Assembly: GCF_008639165.1 (NCBI RefSeq)
Contig: NZ_CP029197.1
Coordinates: 2,666,001-2,730,000, forward strand
Direction of reading: 5' to 3'
Source of the DNA: Streptomyces venezuelae ATCC 10712
GTDB taxonomy: Bacteria > Actinomycetota > Actinomycetes > Streptomycetales > Streptomycetaceae
DNA length: 64,000 nt
Each line of letters begins with the position of its first letter. Positions within the stretch are counted from its first letter, which is position 1. Position numbers and translations under genes: made by a program. The notes beneath the pieces are model-generated. The model was given only the letters and a program-made list of their open reading frames with translations, did no database searches and had not been told where the DNA came from. This document shows positions 1 through 9,646 of this stretch, piece after piece.

Positions 1-269
1 CGCTCCAGGGCTTCGGTCTGGACGCGGTGCGCCGGGAGCGGTTGTCGACCGAGGTCCTCGGGACGGCCCTCGACTGGGTACTCTCCGGGAGTCCCGGTGC
101 GGAACCGGGCGGCGGAACGCTGCTGCTCGGAAGTGAACTGGACGAGCGCGGACTGCGCTTCGGCCTCGAACGCTCGTACCGGGTGCTGGCCCGGCTCGCC
201 CAGCAGGGCGAGGAGAGGATCGAACTGGTGGAGCGGGCCAACCGCTTCCGCCCCCGGACGTGGGTGTGA
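1..269 (+). CDS. PknG-like serine/threonine kinase, C-terminal end (partial)
   Basis: Only the last 88 or so codons are in the window; the reading frame is open from base 3 and ends at TGA 267-269. The visible part is alpha-helical (LGTALDWVL, RSYRVLARLAQQ) and ends with ERANRFRPRTWV. This resembles the end of the tetratricopeptide region of mycobacterial PknG, which closes with a similar LVDMANKVRP motif. PknG-type kinases are soluble Ser/Thr kinases controlling central metabolism through FHA proteins. The next genes are a PP2C phosphatase, a VWA protein and an FHA protein, which supports the call. The kinase domain itself is outside the window, so the family assignment is inference from the tail and context. 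Confidence 0.6.
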   Translation, partial: LQGFGLDAVRRERLSTEVLGTALDWVLSGSPGAEPGGGTLLLGSELDERGLRFGLERSYRVLARLAQQGEERIELVERANRFRPRTWV

Positions 270-271
270 GG

Positions 272-1825
272 ATGTCCCAGAAGCCGAAGCCGTCACACGG
301 ACTCACCGCCTGCCCGGACTGCGCGGAGCCCCTGGAGCCGGGTGACCTGTTCTGCGGGGCCTGCGGCCACGACCTGACGGCCGTGGCGGTCGCCGGGGTC
401 GAGCCGGACCGCCCGACCGTGGCCATCGGGACCCCCGTGACCTGGCCGGCCGCCCCGCCCCGTGACCCCGGTTCGCTGTCGACCGCGACCCAGCACCCGG
501 GCGACCTGCCCGGTACCGACTCCGGTGGCCGTGACCTGCCCACGCTGGCGGTGCGCACGGACGGCCCGGTTCCGGCCGGCGCCGACCCCGCCGGGGAGAC
601 CACGGCGGGCAGCGGGGACTTCGAGCTCGCCGCGCCGGACCCGCGCGCGGCGGTACGGGCGGCCCCGCACCCCGCGCCGGACGCGAGCCACCCGCGGAAC
701 CCGAGCCCGACCCCGCCCCCGCAGCCGAACCACGCGCCGGCGCCGGCCGCACCCGCGGCACCGGCCGTGCCGCCCGCCACACCGTCGGTCCCGGCCGCGC
801 CGCCCATGCCGCCGGCCGCTCCGGCCGTGCCGCCCGCCGCCCCACCGGTCACCGCCGCTCCGGCCGTGCCGCCGGTCCCCGCCGCTCCGGAGGCCGCCGG
901 TGCCGGCCTGTGCGTGGCCTGCCGGGCGGGCCGGGTCGACACCGACGGGTACTGCGAGAACTGCGGGCACGCCCAGCCCCGCGAGCGCGACCACATGGAG
1001 CGCGAACTCGACAGCGTCGCCGCGGTCACCGACCGCGGGCTGCGCCATCACCGTAACGAGGACGCGTTCGCCGTCTCGGCGACCACGCTCCCCGACGGCT
1101 CCCCCGCCACCGTCGCGATCGTCTGCGACGGCGTGTCCTCGGCGACCCGGCCCGACGAGGCCTCCGCCGCCGCCGCGGAGGCGGCCGGCGCCTCGCTGCT
1201 CGCCGCGCTGCCCCGGGGCACCCACCCGCAGCAGGCCATGCACGAGGCGATCGTCGCCGCCGCCGAGGCCGTCAACTCCCTCGCGGACGAGCCGGGTCAG
1301 GACGGCGCGGAGCACGATCCGCACCGCCACCGCAACGCCCCGGCCTGCACCATCGTGGGTTCCGTCGTCGCCGACGGACTGCTCGTGGTGGGCTGGGTCG
1401 GCGACAGCCGCGCCTACTGGGTGCCGGACGACCGGGCCACCCCGGCCGCCCGGCTCACCGAGGACGACTCGTGGGCCGCGCAGATGGTCGCGGCGGGCCT
1501 GATGAACGAGGCCGAGGCGTACGCGGACGAGCGGGCCCACGCGATCACCGGCTGGCTGGGCGCCGACGCGTACGAACTCGACCCGCACACGGTCGCGTTC
1601 AAGCCGGACCGGTCCGGCGTCGTCGTGGTCTGCACGGACGGCCTCTGGAACTACGCCGAGGGCGCCGAGGAGATGGCCAGGGTCACTCCGCCCGACGCGG
1701 CCGACCGCCCGCTGCACAGCGCCCAGGTCCTCGTGGGCCACGCCCTGGACGGCGGAGGCCACGACAACATCACGGTCGCGCTCGTGCCGTTCACCGTCGC
1801 ACCCCAAGGGGCAGGATCCGCCTGA
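272..1825 (+). CDS. PP2C-family Ser/Thr phosphatase with zinc ribbons
   Basis: A protein of about 517 residues. An N-terminal zinc ribbon (CPDCAEPL...CGACG) is followed by a long Pro/Ala-rich linker, a second zinc ribbon (CVACRAG...CENCG) and a C-terminal PP2C domain of about 270 residues. The PP2C metal and phosphate motifs are visible: RHHRNEDAF, VCDGVSS, GWVGDSRAYW, VVVCTDGLWNY and GGHDNITVAL. It should dephosphorylate Ser/Thr phosphoproteins in the cytoplasm, most likely substrates of the kinase encoded just upstream. ATG 272 follows the kinase stop by 2 bases; GTG 260 or 266 in the same frame are possible starts that would overlap the kinase. There is no transmembrane segment. Confidence 0.88.
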   Translation: MSQKPKPSHGLTACPDCAEPLEPGDLFCGACGHDLTAVAVAGVEPDRPTVAIGTPVTWPAAPPRDPGSLSTATQHPGDLPGTDSGGRDLPTLAVRTDGPVPAGADPAGETTAGSGDFELAAPDPRAAVRAAPHPAPDASHPRNPSPTPPPQPNHAPAPAAPAAPAVPPATPSVPAAPPMPPAAPAVPPAAPPVTAAPAVPPVPAAPEAAGAGLCVACRAGRVDTDGYCENCGHAQPRERDHMERELDSVAAVTDRGLRHHRNEDAFAVSATTLPDGSPATVAIVCDGVSSATRPDEASAAAAEAAGASLLAALPRGTHPQQAMHEAIVAAAEAVNSLADEPGQDGAEHDPHRHRNAPACTIVGSVVADGLLVVGWVGDSRAYWVPDDRATPAARLTEDDSWAAQMVAAGLMNEAEAYADERAHAITGWLGADAYELDPHTVAFKPDRSGVVVVCTDGLWNYAEGAEEMARVTPPDAADRPLHSAQVLVGHALDGGGHDNITVALVPFTVAPQGAGSA

Positions 1826-1878
1826 GCGGTCGCCGATCCCCGTCCCCTTCACCGCCGTTGTCCGAGGAGCCGTAACAG

Positions 1879-3207
1879 ATGGCGAACTTCTCCAAGTCGA
1901 CCGTGCCGCAGTTCTCGGTGGACGTCTACCAGAACGAGTTCCTGCCCGAGGGAGGCCGGGACGTCAGCGCCATCGTCACGGTCACCTCGACCGGGGGCGG
2001 CACCAGCGGCCGGCAGCTGTCCGCACCGGCGGACGGCGGGGCCGGCGTCGTGATCATGGTCGACTGCTCCGGCTCCATGGACTACCCCGCCACCAAGATG
2101 CGCGGCGCCCGGGAGGCGACCGCCGCCGCCGTCGACACCCTGCGGGACGGCACCGCCTTCGCCGTCGTCGCAGGGACGCACCTGGCGAAGGAGGTCTACC
2201 CCGGGAACGGCGGCCTCGCGATCGCGGACGCCAGGACCCGGGCCGAGGCCAAGGAGTCGCTGCGCCGGCTGAGCGCGGGCGGCGGCACCGCCATCGGCAC
2301 CTGGCTGCGGCTCGCGGACCGGCTGCTGTCCTCCGCCGCCCTCACCATCCGGCACGGCATCCTGCTCACCGACGGCCGCAACGAGCACGAGTCGCCCGAG
2401 GAGCTGCGCGCCGCGCTCGACGCCTGCGCGGGCCGCTTCACCTGTGACGCCCGCGGGGTGGGCACCGACTGGGAGGTCAAGGAGGTCACCGGGATCGCCT
2501 CGGCGCTCCTCGGCACCGCCGACATCGTCGCGGACCCGGCCGCCCTCGCCGCCGACTTCACGGCGATGATGGAGCACGCGATGGGCAAGGGCGTCGCCGA
2601 CGTCGCCCTGCGCCTGTGGACCCCGGTCGGGGTGGAGATCGCCTTCGTGAAGCAGGTGGCGCCGACGGTCGAGGACCTGACCGGGCGGCGCACGGAGGCG
2701 GGACCGCGCGCCGGGGACTACCCGACGGGCTCGTGGGGCGACGAGTCCCGTGACTACCACGTGAGCGTCCGGGTCCCGCAGGCCGCGGTCGGCCAGGAGA
2801 TGCTCGCCGCCCGGGTCTCGCTGATCGCCCCGGACCCGCTGGGCGGCGATCCGCGGCCGCTGTCCCAAGGACTGGTACGGGCGGTGTGGACGGACGACCT
2901 GGCCATGTCGACGTCGATCAATCCGCAGGTCGCGCACTACACGGGCCAGGCCGAGCTGGCGGACGTCATCCAGCAGGGTCTCGATGCCCGCAAATCGGGC
3001 GATCACGACGGCGCGACGGCGAAACTGGGCCGCGCGGTGCAGCTCGCGGCGGCCTCCGGCAACGCGGATACGGCGAAACTCCTTTCGAAGGTGGTCGACG
3101 TCGTCGACGCGGCGACCGGTACTGTGCGTTTGAAGGCGAAGGTCGCGGAAGCGGACGAGATGACACTCGAGACCCGCTCCACCAAGACCGTTCGCGTCAA
3201 GAGGTAG
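1879..3207 (+). CDS. von Willebrand factor A domain protein
   Basis: 442 residues. A VWA domain covers about residues 50-240 with a complete MIDAS motif (DCSGS, residues 62-66) for a divalent cation, and no signal peptide. The rest is a beta-rich region followed by a helical tail. A good Shine-Dalgarno (GAGGAG) precedes ATG 1879. VWA proteins next to kinase, phosphatase and FHA genes are common in actinomycetes and are thought to act as scaffolds or sensors in Ser/Thr phosphorylation circuits. The ligand is unknown. Probably one transcription unit with its neighbours (gap of 53 bases upstream, 41 downstream). Confidence 0.85.
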   Translation: MANFSKSTVPQFSVDVYQNEFLPEGGRDVSAIVTVTSTGGGTSGRQLSAPADGGAGVVIMVDCSGSMDYPATKMRGAREATAAAVDTLRDGTAFAVVAGTHLAKEVYPGNGGLAIADARTRAEAKESLRRLSAGGGTAIGTWLRLADRLLSSAALTIRHGILLTDGRNEHESPEELRAALDACAGRFTCDARGVGTDWEVKEVTGIASALLGTADIVADPAALAADFTAMMEHAMGKGVADVALRLWTPVGVEIAFVKQVAPTVEDLTGRRTEAGPRAGDYPTGSWGDESRDYHVSVRVPQAAVGQEMLAARVSLIAPDPLGGDPRPLSQGLVRAVWTDDLAMSTSINPQVAHYTGQAELADVIQQGLDARKSGDHDGATAKLGRAVQLAAASGNADTAKLLSKVVDVVDAATGTVRLKAKVAEADEMTLETRSTKTVRVKR

Positions 3208-3248
3208 CCCGGCCACCGGGCCGGACGACGAGAGGGGGAAGCACCGAC

Positions 3249-4586
3249 ATGCCGACCTGCCCGAACGGACACCAGTCGGTCTCCGACGACTGGTGCGAGG
3301 TCTGCGGCCATCGCATGGCCGGGGCGGGTGCGCCGACGGGTGCCGTACCGCCGCCTCCCCCGCCGCCGCCCCCCGCGTACGGATATCCCGGCCCCGACGG
3401 CCCCGGCGCCCCGGCCCCCGGTGGCTACGGCGGCCCCGGCGGTCCCGGCGGCCAGGGCGCTCCGCCCGCCGCCCCCGGCGGCTTCGGCCCCGGTGGCGAC
3501 CCGAACGCGACGGCCCAGGCGGAGCTCTGCCCGCAGTGCCGGACCCCGCGCGAGCACATGGCGCCGTTCTGCGAGGAGTGCCGCTGGAACTTCCTCACGA
3601 ACACGGCGACCTCCTACACGCCGCTGGCCCCGCAGAACGTCCCGTCGGCGCAGCGCCCGCAGGGCCCGCCGCCCGGTCTGAACCTGCCGCCCGGCTTCCA
3701 GTCCACGCCGCCGCCCGCGCAGAACCAGCCGCAGGGCCCCCCGCAGGGACCGCCGCAGGGCCCCCCGCCCGGGCAGCAGCCGGACCCCTTCGGCTACCAG
3801 GGTTCGCGGCCCTCGCAGGTGAACCGTCCCGCCGAGCCGCTGGGCAGCGACCCGACGCACCACCAGGCCCCGCCGCAGCGCCCGCAGGGGCAGCAGCCGT
3901 CCGGCCCGCCCGGGCAGCAGCCCCCGGCCTTCCTCCAGGCTCCGCCCGCGCCGCCCGGGGCCCCGGCCCAGGCCTCGGCGCCGCCCGCGCCGCCGCAGCC
4001 GCGCGCGGACGACGACTGGGTGCTGTCGCCGCCCTCGCAGCACCAGCCGCCGCAGCAGCCCCAGCACCAGGCGCCTCCGCAGCACCAGGGACCCCCGCAG
4101 CACCAGGGACCGCCCGCGCCCCAGCAGCAGTTCCAGGGCCCGCCGCAGTCGTTCCAGCAGCCCCAGCAGCCCCAGCAGCCGCTGTCCTGGACCGCGGTCA
4201 TCGGCCCTGACCGCGAGTACTTCCTGGCGATGATGCAGCGCAGCGGCCCGGAGGCGACGGGCCTGAACCTGCCGGCGTACGCCCCGGACAAGCACCTGCC
4301 GCTCCAGGGCAACCAGATCTCCATCGGCCGCCGCCGGCACTCCACCGGCGAGTCCCCCGACATCGACCTGTCGGTGCCGCCGGAGGACCCGGGCGTCTCG
4401 CACCAGCACGCCGTGCTCGTGCAGCAGCCGGACGGCTCGTGGGCGGTGGTGGACCAGAACTCCACCAACGGCACCACGATCAACGGCGGTGAGGAACCGA
4501 TCCAGCCCTACGTCCCCGTCCAGCTCCAGGAGGGCGACCGGGTGCACGTCGGCGCCTGGACGACGATCACCGTCCGCCGGGGCTGA
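3249..4586 (+). CDS. FHA-domain protein with zinc ribbons and Pro/Gln-rich linker
   Basis: 445 residues. The N-terminus has a short zinc-ribbon motif (CPNGHQSVSDDWCEVCG), and a second Cys cluster follows a Gly/Pro stretch (CPQCRTPRE...CEECRW). A very long Pro/Gln-rich low-complexity linker leads to an FHA domain in the last 100 residues (ISIGRRRHS, VSHQHAVLV and NSTNGTTING carry the phosphothreonine-binding residues). FHA domains bind phosphothreonine, so this is the likely reader of the adjacent kinase, comparable in role to mycobacterial GarA, though the architecture differs. The start is ATG 3249, after a GAGGGGGAAG Shine-Dalgarno; the reading frame is open further upstream but without support. 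Confidence 0.88.
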   Translation: MPTCPNGHQSVSDDWCEVCGHRMAGAGAPTGAVPPPPPPPPPAYGYPGPDGPGAPAPGGYGGPGGPGGQGAPPAAPGGFGPGGDPNATAQAELCPQCRTPREHMAPFCEECRWNFLTNTATSYTPLAPQNVPSAQRPQGPPPGLNLPPGFQSTPPPAQNQPQGPPQGPPQGPPPGQQPDPFGYQGSRPSQVNRPAEPLGSDPTHHQAPPQRPQGQQPSGPPGQQPPAFLQAPPAPPGAPAQASAPPAPPQPRADDDWVLSPPSQHQPPQQPQHQAPPQHQGPPQHQGPPAPQQQFQGPPQSFQQPQQPQQPLSWTAVIGPDREYFLAMMQRSGPEATGLNLPAYAPDKHLPLQGNQISIGRRRHSTGESPDIDLSVPPEDPGVSHQHAVLVQQPDGSWAVVDQNSTNGTTINGGEEPIQPYVPVQLQEGDRVHVGAWTTITVRRG

Positions 4587-4620
4587 GCCGGACCCGCCGG
4601 GGCTGAGCCGGACCCGCCGG
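4581..4620. repeat. 20-bp perfect tandem duplication spanning the FHA stop codon
   Basis: The unit GGCTGAGCCGGACCCGCCGG occurs twice head to tail (4581-4600, 4601-4620). The first copy contains the last Gly codon and the TGA stop of the FHA gene. It lies between two convergent genes. Confidence 0.9.
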
Positions 4621-4636
4621 GGCCGGTCCACGCCCC

Positions 4637-5590
4637 TCACGCGTCGGGCAGGGGCCAGGCGTACGGCCCTCCGGGGTCGTCCAGCCAGGCCCACTGCCGG
4701 TCGCCGCTGACCGTCACACCGAAGCGCTCCCGCCCCGGCCGCCCCTCGCGCAGCCAGAGCGAGAGCGCTTCGCTCCTGTCCAGGGCCGGATCGACGAGGC
4801 CCTGGAAGAAGCGGAAGCGTTCGTCCCCCGCGGGGCCGTGGCGCGGGGCGCGGGCGGCGGCGCCCCGGAGCGCCACGAAGTACGCCGAGGTCGCGAGGAA
4901 CCGTCCCTCGGCGCGGCCGCCGTCCTCGACGCGCAGCAGCAGGAGCCCGGTGGAGAGCGGCGCGAGCACCAGGGCGCCGGGGGCGCACTGGGCGAGCCAG
5001 GCGTACGGCACCGAGGGCACCGCGCAGGTCGCCACGATCCGGTCGTAGGGCGCGCGCTCGGGGCAGCCCCGGGCGCCGTCGACGGCCACGACGGCCGGCC
5101 GGTACCCGGCGGCGGCCAGATGGGTCCTGGCGGACTCGGCGATCTCCTCGTCCAGGTCGACGGTGGTGACGTGCTCCTCGCCGAGGCGGTGGCAGAGCAG
5201 CGCCGCGTGGTAGCCGGTCCCGGCGCCGATCTCCAGGACGTCGTCCCCGTCGCGGACGTCCAGGGCGCGGAGCATCAGCGCCATGAGGGAGGGCTGGCTG
5301 GCGGAGGAGACCAGTTCCCCGTCCCGTACCCGGGTGGCGATCGCCGTGTCCTCGTACGCCCCGCGCAGCCAGCGGGCCCGGCGGGCGGGATCGGGGTCGC
5401 CGGACCAGAGCCGCTCGTAGCCACTGGTGCCGGGGACGTAGTAATAGGGCACGAAGAGATGGCGCGGGACCTCGGCGAAGGCCGCCCGCCAGGCGGGATC
5501 GGTCAGCTCGCCCGCCGCCTCGACCTCCCGCACGAGCGCCCGTCGCGCCCGCGCGCCGGCCTCGGCGAACTCGTCCCGCCGCTCACCCAT
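4637..5590 (-). CDS. protein-L-isoaspartate O-methyltransferase-like SAM-dependent methyltransferase
   Basis: 317 residues. The N-terminal half carries the PIMT signature (AFAEVPRHLFVP, SSASQPSLMALML), followed by SAM-binding motif I (VLEIGAGTGYHA, residues 118-129) and the acidic VDLD end of motif II. PIMT enzymes methylate isoaspartyl residues in damaged proteins; many longer actinomycete homologues have other or unknown substrates, and the extra 100 residues at the C-terminus fit that group. It is a single gene, convergent with the FHA gene, with ATG 5590 as start. Confidence 0.8.
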   Translation of the reverse strand: MGERRDEFAEAGARARRALVREVEAAGELTDPAWRAAFAEVPRHLFVPYYYVPGTSGYERLWSGDPDPARRARWLRGAYEDTAIATRVRDGELVSSASQPSLMALMLRALDVRDGDDVLEIGAGTGYHAALLCHRLGEEHVTTVDLDEEIAESARTHLAAAGYRPAVVAVDGARGCPERAPYDRIVATCAVPSVPYAWLAQCAPGALVLAPLSTGLLLLRVEDGGRAEGRFLATSAYFVALRGAAARAPRHGPAGDERFRFFQGLVDPALDRSEALSLWLREGRPGRERFGVTVSGDRQWAWLDDPGGPYAWPLPDA

Positions 5591-5675
5591 GACTCCACTC
5601 TCGCGCCGCCCGGGGGCCCCGGCGAGCGGTCCTGGACCTCACGTCCTAGGGCCGGCCATCTGAGACGATGGAACG

Positions 5676-6080
5676 GTGAACGAGATTCCCGGGGAAACAG
5701 TGCAGGAGCAGACCTTCTACGAGCAGGTCGGCGGCGAGGAGACGTTCCGCCGTCTGGTCCGCCGCTTCTACGAGGGCGTCGCGGCGGACCCGCTGCTGCG
5801 TCCGATGTACCCCGAGGAGGACCTCGGCCCGGCGGAGGAGCGTCTCGCGCTCTTCCTGATGCAGTACTGGGGCGGTCCCCGCACCTACAGCGACCACCGC
5901 GGCCACCCCCGGCTGAGGATGCGGCACGCGCCGTTCACCGTGGACCAGGCCGCCCACGACGCCTGGCTCCGTCACATGCGGGCGGCCCTGGACGACCTCG
6001 GCCTGGCCCCCGAGCACGAGCGCGAGCTGTGGCGCTACCTGACCTACGCGGCGGCCTCGATGGTGAACTCGGCCGGCTGA
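5676..6080 (+). CDS. glbO: group II truncated haemoglobin (trHbO)
   Basis: 134 residues, the normal length of the family. The globin core has [20 protein letters not shown] at the N-terminus, a QYWGGP motif in the middle and the proximal haem ligand His84 in RMRHAPF, with a conserved ELWRYL helix after it. Group II haemoglobins bind O2 and are implicated in oxygen and nitric oxide handling in the cytoplasm. GTG 5676 is the likely start; GTG 5700 is an alternative and the Shine-Dalgarno is weak for both. It is divergent from the methyltransferase gene. Confidence 0.93.
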   Translation: MNEIPGETVQEQTFYEQVGGEETFRRLVRRFYEGVAADPLLRPMYPEEDLGPAEERLALFLMQYWGGPRTYSDHRGHPRLRMRHAPFTVDQAAHDAWLRHMRAALDDLGLAPEHERELWRYLTYAAASMVNSAG

Positions 6081-6298
6081 CGCCCCCTCACCCCCGTACC
6101 CGCCCCCCGTGCCCGGATCGGGGCACGGAGGGACACATTCCGGAGTCCGAACCCCGAATAACGGTCACGATCGCATCAAGGTCGGCCCGCAAGCGGTTTC
6201 CAGCGGCACATGCACTCTGAAAGCATCCGAGAGAAGTTTCGGGAGCGTTCGGCAGATGTTCGACGTGCGCACCGCGATCAGGGTGGCCAGGGGGACGG

Positions 6299-9200
6299 GT
6301 GACGGGGTTCGTATTTCTGCGCGTCAGGGCGCACCGGCTGCTGCTCGCCGCGGCGCTGCTCGCCGTGCTCCTGACCACCTCGGTGCTCGCCACCCTCGCC
6401 TCGTTCTCCGGGGCGATCGGGGACGCGGCGCTCCAGGCCGGCCTGCGCGGCCGGTCCGCGGCCGCCTCCTCGCTCCTGGTGAGCGGGCAGGTGCCCGCCG
6501 CCAAGCGGGCCGACGCCGAGGAGGCCGTCCAGGAGGGGATGCGGAAGTCCTTCGACGGACTGCCGGTCACCGTACGACGGCTGGAACGCTCCGGCCCGTA
6601 CGCGCTGCCCCGGAGCCTCAAGGCCGCCGCCGCGCGCGGCGGTGACCCCGACCTGACCCACTTCGCCGCGCTCGACCGCTCGCGGCTCTCCCTCGTCCGC
6701 GGCGCCTGGCCCTCCGCCGCCCGGACCCCCGGCCTGATCGAGACCGCGCTGCCCGAGGAGGCCGCGCGCCGGCTGCGGGTCGGCCCCGGCACCGTACTCG
6801 ACCTGACCGACCGGCTCGACAACCGCACGGTGAAGGCCCGGATCACCGGCGTCTACCGGCCCGTCGACACCGCCGACCCGTACTGGCAGCTGGACCCGGC
6901 GGGCGGCCGCGGCGTCCGGACGGTCGCCTTCACCACCTACGGTCCGCTGCTCGCCGACCCCGCCGTCCTCACCTCCGGGGCCCTGACCTCCGGCGAGACG
7001 TCCTGGCTCGGCACCGCCGACTTCACCGGCTTCACCACCGACCGCATCGACGCCGTGCGCGCCGCGGCGACGGAGGGCCCCAAGGCGCTGGCCGCCGACA
7101 CCACCCGCTTCGGTACGACCATCTCGGCCGCCACGGCCCTGCCGACCGTCCTCGAACAGACCCAGCGGGCCCTGCTCGTCTCCCGCTCCACCCTGCTGAT
7201 CGTCGCCGTACAGCTGGTGCTGCTCGCCGCGTACGCGCTGCTGCTCGTCGCCCGGTTGCTCAGCACCGAACGCTCCGGCGAGACCGCGCTGCTGCGGGCC
7301 CGCGGCGGTTCGCGGCGCCGGATCGCCGGTCTCGCCGCCGTCGAGGCGCTGCTGCTCGCGCTGCCCGCCGCGCTCGCCGCCCCGCTCCTGACCGGACCGC
7401 TCACCCGGCTCTTCGCCGCCCGCACCGAACTCTCCTCCCTCGGCGTACGGCTCGACGCCACCCCGTCGCTCCAGGTGTGGCTGGTCGCCGCCGCCGTCGC
7501 CCTGTGCTGCGCCGGGGCCGTCGTCGCACCCGCGCTCGCCGCCGGGGACGGCTCGGCCGTCTCGCTGCGCAAGGCCCGCTCGGCCGCCCTGCCCGGGCCC
7601 GTGCGGGCCGGGGCGGACCTCGGTCTGCTGGCCGTCGCCGCCGTCGCGTACTGGCAGTTGCAGCGACCGGCAGCAGCGGGCGGCGCCCTCGGCGCGGACG
7701 AGCCCGGCGGCGGCTCCGTCGACCCGGTGCTCGTCGCCGCGCCCGCCCTCGCGCTGCTCGCCGGCACCGTCCTGACGCTGCGTCTGCTGCCGCCCGCCGC
7801 CAAGCTGGCCGAGCGGCGCGCGGCGAGCGGCCGCGGTCTCTCCGCCGCGCTGGCCGGCTGGCAGTTCAGCCGCCGGCCGCTGCGCGGCGCGGGCCCCGTC
7901 CTGCTGCTCGTCCTGGCCGTGGCCATGGGCATGCTGGCCGTCGGCCAGAGCAACTCCTGGGACCGCTCACAGCGCGACCAGGCGGACTTCCGGGTCGGTG
8001 CGGACCTGCGGGTGCTGAGCGCGGGACCCGGCGAGCCCACCCAGACCGAACAGTTCGGCGCCGTCCCCGGGGTCCGCGCGGTCGCCCCGGTGCACCGCAC
8101 CTCCATGGACACCGCCGGGAAGAACACCACCGTCCTGGCCGTGGACACCCGCAACGCCGCCGGACTGCGGCTCCGCTCCGACCTCGCCGACGTCCCCGTC
8201 CGCTCCCTGCTCGCGCCGCTCGCCCCCAAGGCCGTCACGCGCCCCGGCCTCCCGCTGCCGGCCGGCACCCGCACCCTCGCCGCCGACTTCCGGCTCGCCG
8301 AGCCGAAGGGCGACGCCCGGGTCACCGCCGTCCTCCAGGACCCGAACGGCGTCCCGTACCGGCAGGCCCTCGGGAAGGTCCCCGCCGACGGGCGGACGCA
8401 CCGGCTGAGCCTGGACCTCGGCTCACTGGCCGCCGCACCCGGCACCGAGGGGAACCGCGGCTCCGCCGGGCTCCTCACCCTCACCGGCCTCGAGCTCACC
8501 GGCTCCGTCGACGGCGGCGGCGGCGGCCAGACCCTCCACGTCGAGCGCCTCACCACCGTCCGGGCGGACGGCGGCGAGCAGACCCACGCCCCCGGCAAGG
8601 TCCTCGCGTCCTGGGCCGGATCGTTCCAGCAGACCGCACACGGCGAACCGCGGGAGCCCGTGCCCACGTCCGGCGTGCCCGGCGCCCCCGGGGCGGGCGG
8701 CCGCCCCGCGCCGTACGCCCTCGCGTTCGCCCTGACCGGCGCCCCCGCGGACGACCCGTTCGCGGTCACCGAGGAGTTCACCCTCCGGATGACCGCCCCC
8801 GGACCGCCGCTCCCCACCCGCGTCCCGGCGGTCGTCACCGAGAGCTTCCTGCACGCGGCGGGCGCGAAGCCCGGCGACCGGGTCGAGGTCTCCGTCGGCG
8901 GCCGCCGCGTCAACGCCGTCGTCGACCGCGTCGTCGACGAACTGCCCGGCACCGGACCCGGCGCCCAGGCGCCCTCCCCGACCGGCGGCGCCGCCACCCC
9001 CGACGACGGCGGCACGATCCTCCTCGACCTGGCCACCGTCAACCAGTACCTCGCCACCGACGAGGCCTCGACCGTCCCGCCCACCGAGTGGTGGCTGACC
9101 GTCGCCCCCGGCCGGTCCGACGAGGTCGCCGCCGCCCTGCGGGCCCGCCCCAACGCCGACCCCGCCCAGGTCCTCGTACGCGACGAGGTCGCCGCCGAGC

Positions 9201-9646
9201 TCCTCGGCGACCCGCTCGGCGCCGGCCCCAACGCCGCCCTCATGGCGGTCGCCGCCGCGGCCGCCGCACTCGCCGCCGTCGGATTCGCCGTCGGCTCGGC
9301 CGGCGCGATGCGGGAACGCTCCGCCGAGTTCGGGGTGCTGCGGGCGCTCGGCGCGCCGCGCCGCCGGCTCGCCCGGCTGATCGCCGCCGAACAGGGACTG
9401 CTCATCGCCATCGGCCTGCTCGTCGGCATCGGACTCGGCACGGTCCTGGCCCGCGCCGTCGTCCCGCTCGTCGTCCTGACCGGCCAGGCCACCCGGCCCG
9501 TCCCCCCGGTCCTGGTCGAACTCCCCCTCGGCCAGGTGGCCCTGCTGCTCGCCGGCGTCGCCGCGCTGCCGCTCGCCATGGTCGCCGCGATCGCCCTGCG
9601 CCGCACCGATCCGGCCGTGACCCTGCGCCACCAGGGGGACAACTGA
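6299..9646 (+). CDS. FtsX-like ABC transporter permease (large)
   Basis: 1115 residues with two FtsX-type repeats. There is a transmembrane helix near residues 10-35 followed by a long extracytoplasmic domain, then a block of three to four helices (about residues 295-420), more helices, a second extracytoplasmic domain and a final FtsX block near the C-terminus (GFAVGSAGAMRERSAEFGVLRALG). FtsX permeases work with a LolD/MacB-type ATPase to extrude lipids, peptides or lipoproteins or to transmit force across the membrane. GTG 6299 follows an AGGGGG element. The stop overlaps the start of the next permease by ATGA-type overlap, so the two are translationally coupled. The substrate is unknown. 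Confidence 0.88.
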   Translation: MTGFVFLRVRAHRLLLAAALLAVLLTTSVLATLASFSGAIGDAALQAGLRGRSAAASSLLVSGQVPAAKRADAEEAVQEGMRKSFDGLPVTVRRLERSGPYALPRSLKAAAARGGDPDLTHFAALDRSRLSLVRGAWPSAARTPGLIETALPEEAARRLRVGPGTVLDLTDRLDNRTVKARITGVYRPVDTADPYWQLDPAGGRGVRTVAFTTYGPLLADPAVLTSGALTSGETSWLGTADFTGFTTDRIDAVRAAATEGPKALAADTTRFGTTISAATALPTVLEQTQRALLVSRSTLLIVAVQLVLLAAYALLLVARLLSTERSGETALLRARGGSRRRIAGLAAVEALLLALPAALAAPLLTGPLTRLFAARTELSSLGVRLDATPSLQVWLVAAAVALCCAGAVVAPALAAGDGSAVSLRKARSAALPGPVRAGADLGLLAVAAVAYWQLQRPAAAGGALGADEPGGGSVDPVLVAAPALALLAGTVLTLRLLPPAAKLAERRAASGRGLSAALAGWQFSRRPLRGAGPVLLLVLAVAMGMLAVGQSNSWDRSQRDQADFRVGADLRVLSAGPGEPTQTEQFGAVPGVRAVAPVHRTSMDTAGKNTTVLAVDTRNAAGLRLRSDLADVPVRSLLAPLAPKAVTRPGLPLPAGTRTLAADFRLAEPKGDARVTAVLQDPNGVPYRQALGKVPADGRTHRLSLDLGSLAAAPGTEGNRGSAGLLTLTGLELTGSVDGGGGGQTLHVERLTTVRADGGEQTHAPGKVLASWAGSFQQTAHGEPREPVPTSGVPGAPGAGGRPAPYALAFALTGAPADDPFAVTEEFTLRMTAPGPPLPTRVPAVVTESFLHAAGAKPGDRVEVSVGGRRVNAVVDRVVDELPGTGPGAQAPSPTGGAATPDDGGTILLDLATVNQYLATDEASTVPPTEWWLTVAPGRSDEVAAALRARPNADPAQVLVRDEVAAELLGDPLGAGPNAALMAVAAAAAALAAVGFAVGSAGAMRERSAEFGVLRALGAPRRRLARLIAAEQGLLIAIGLLVGIGLGTVLARAVVPLVVLTGQATRPVPPVLVELPLGQVALLLAGVAALPLAMVAAIALRRTDPAVTLRHQGDN

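Noticed and set aside
293..1852. 519-codon reverse frame opposite the phosphatase gene
   Set aside because: Shadow of the PP2C gene, rich in Arg and Gly, no motif or start signal.
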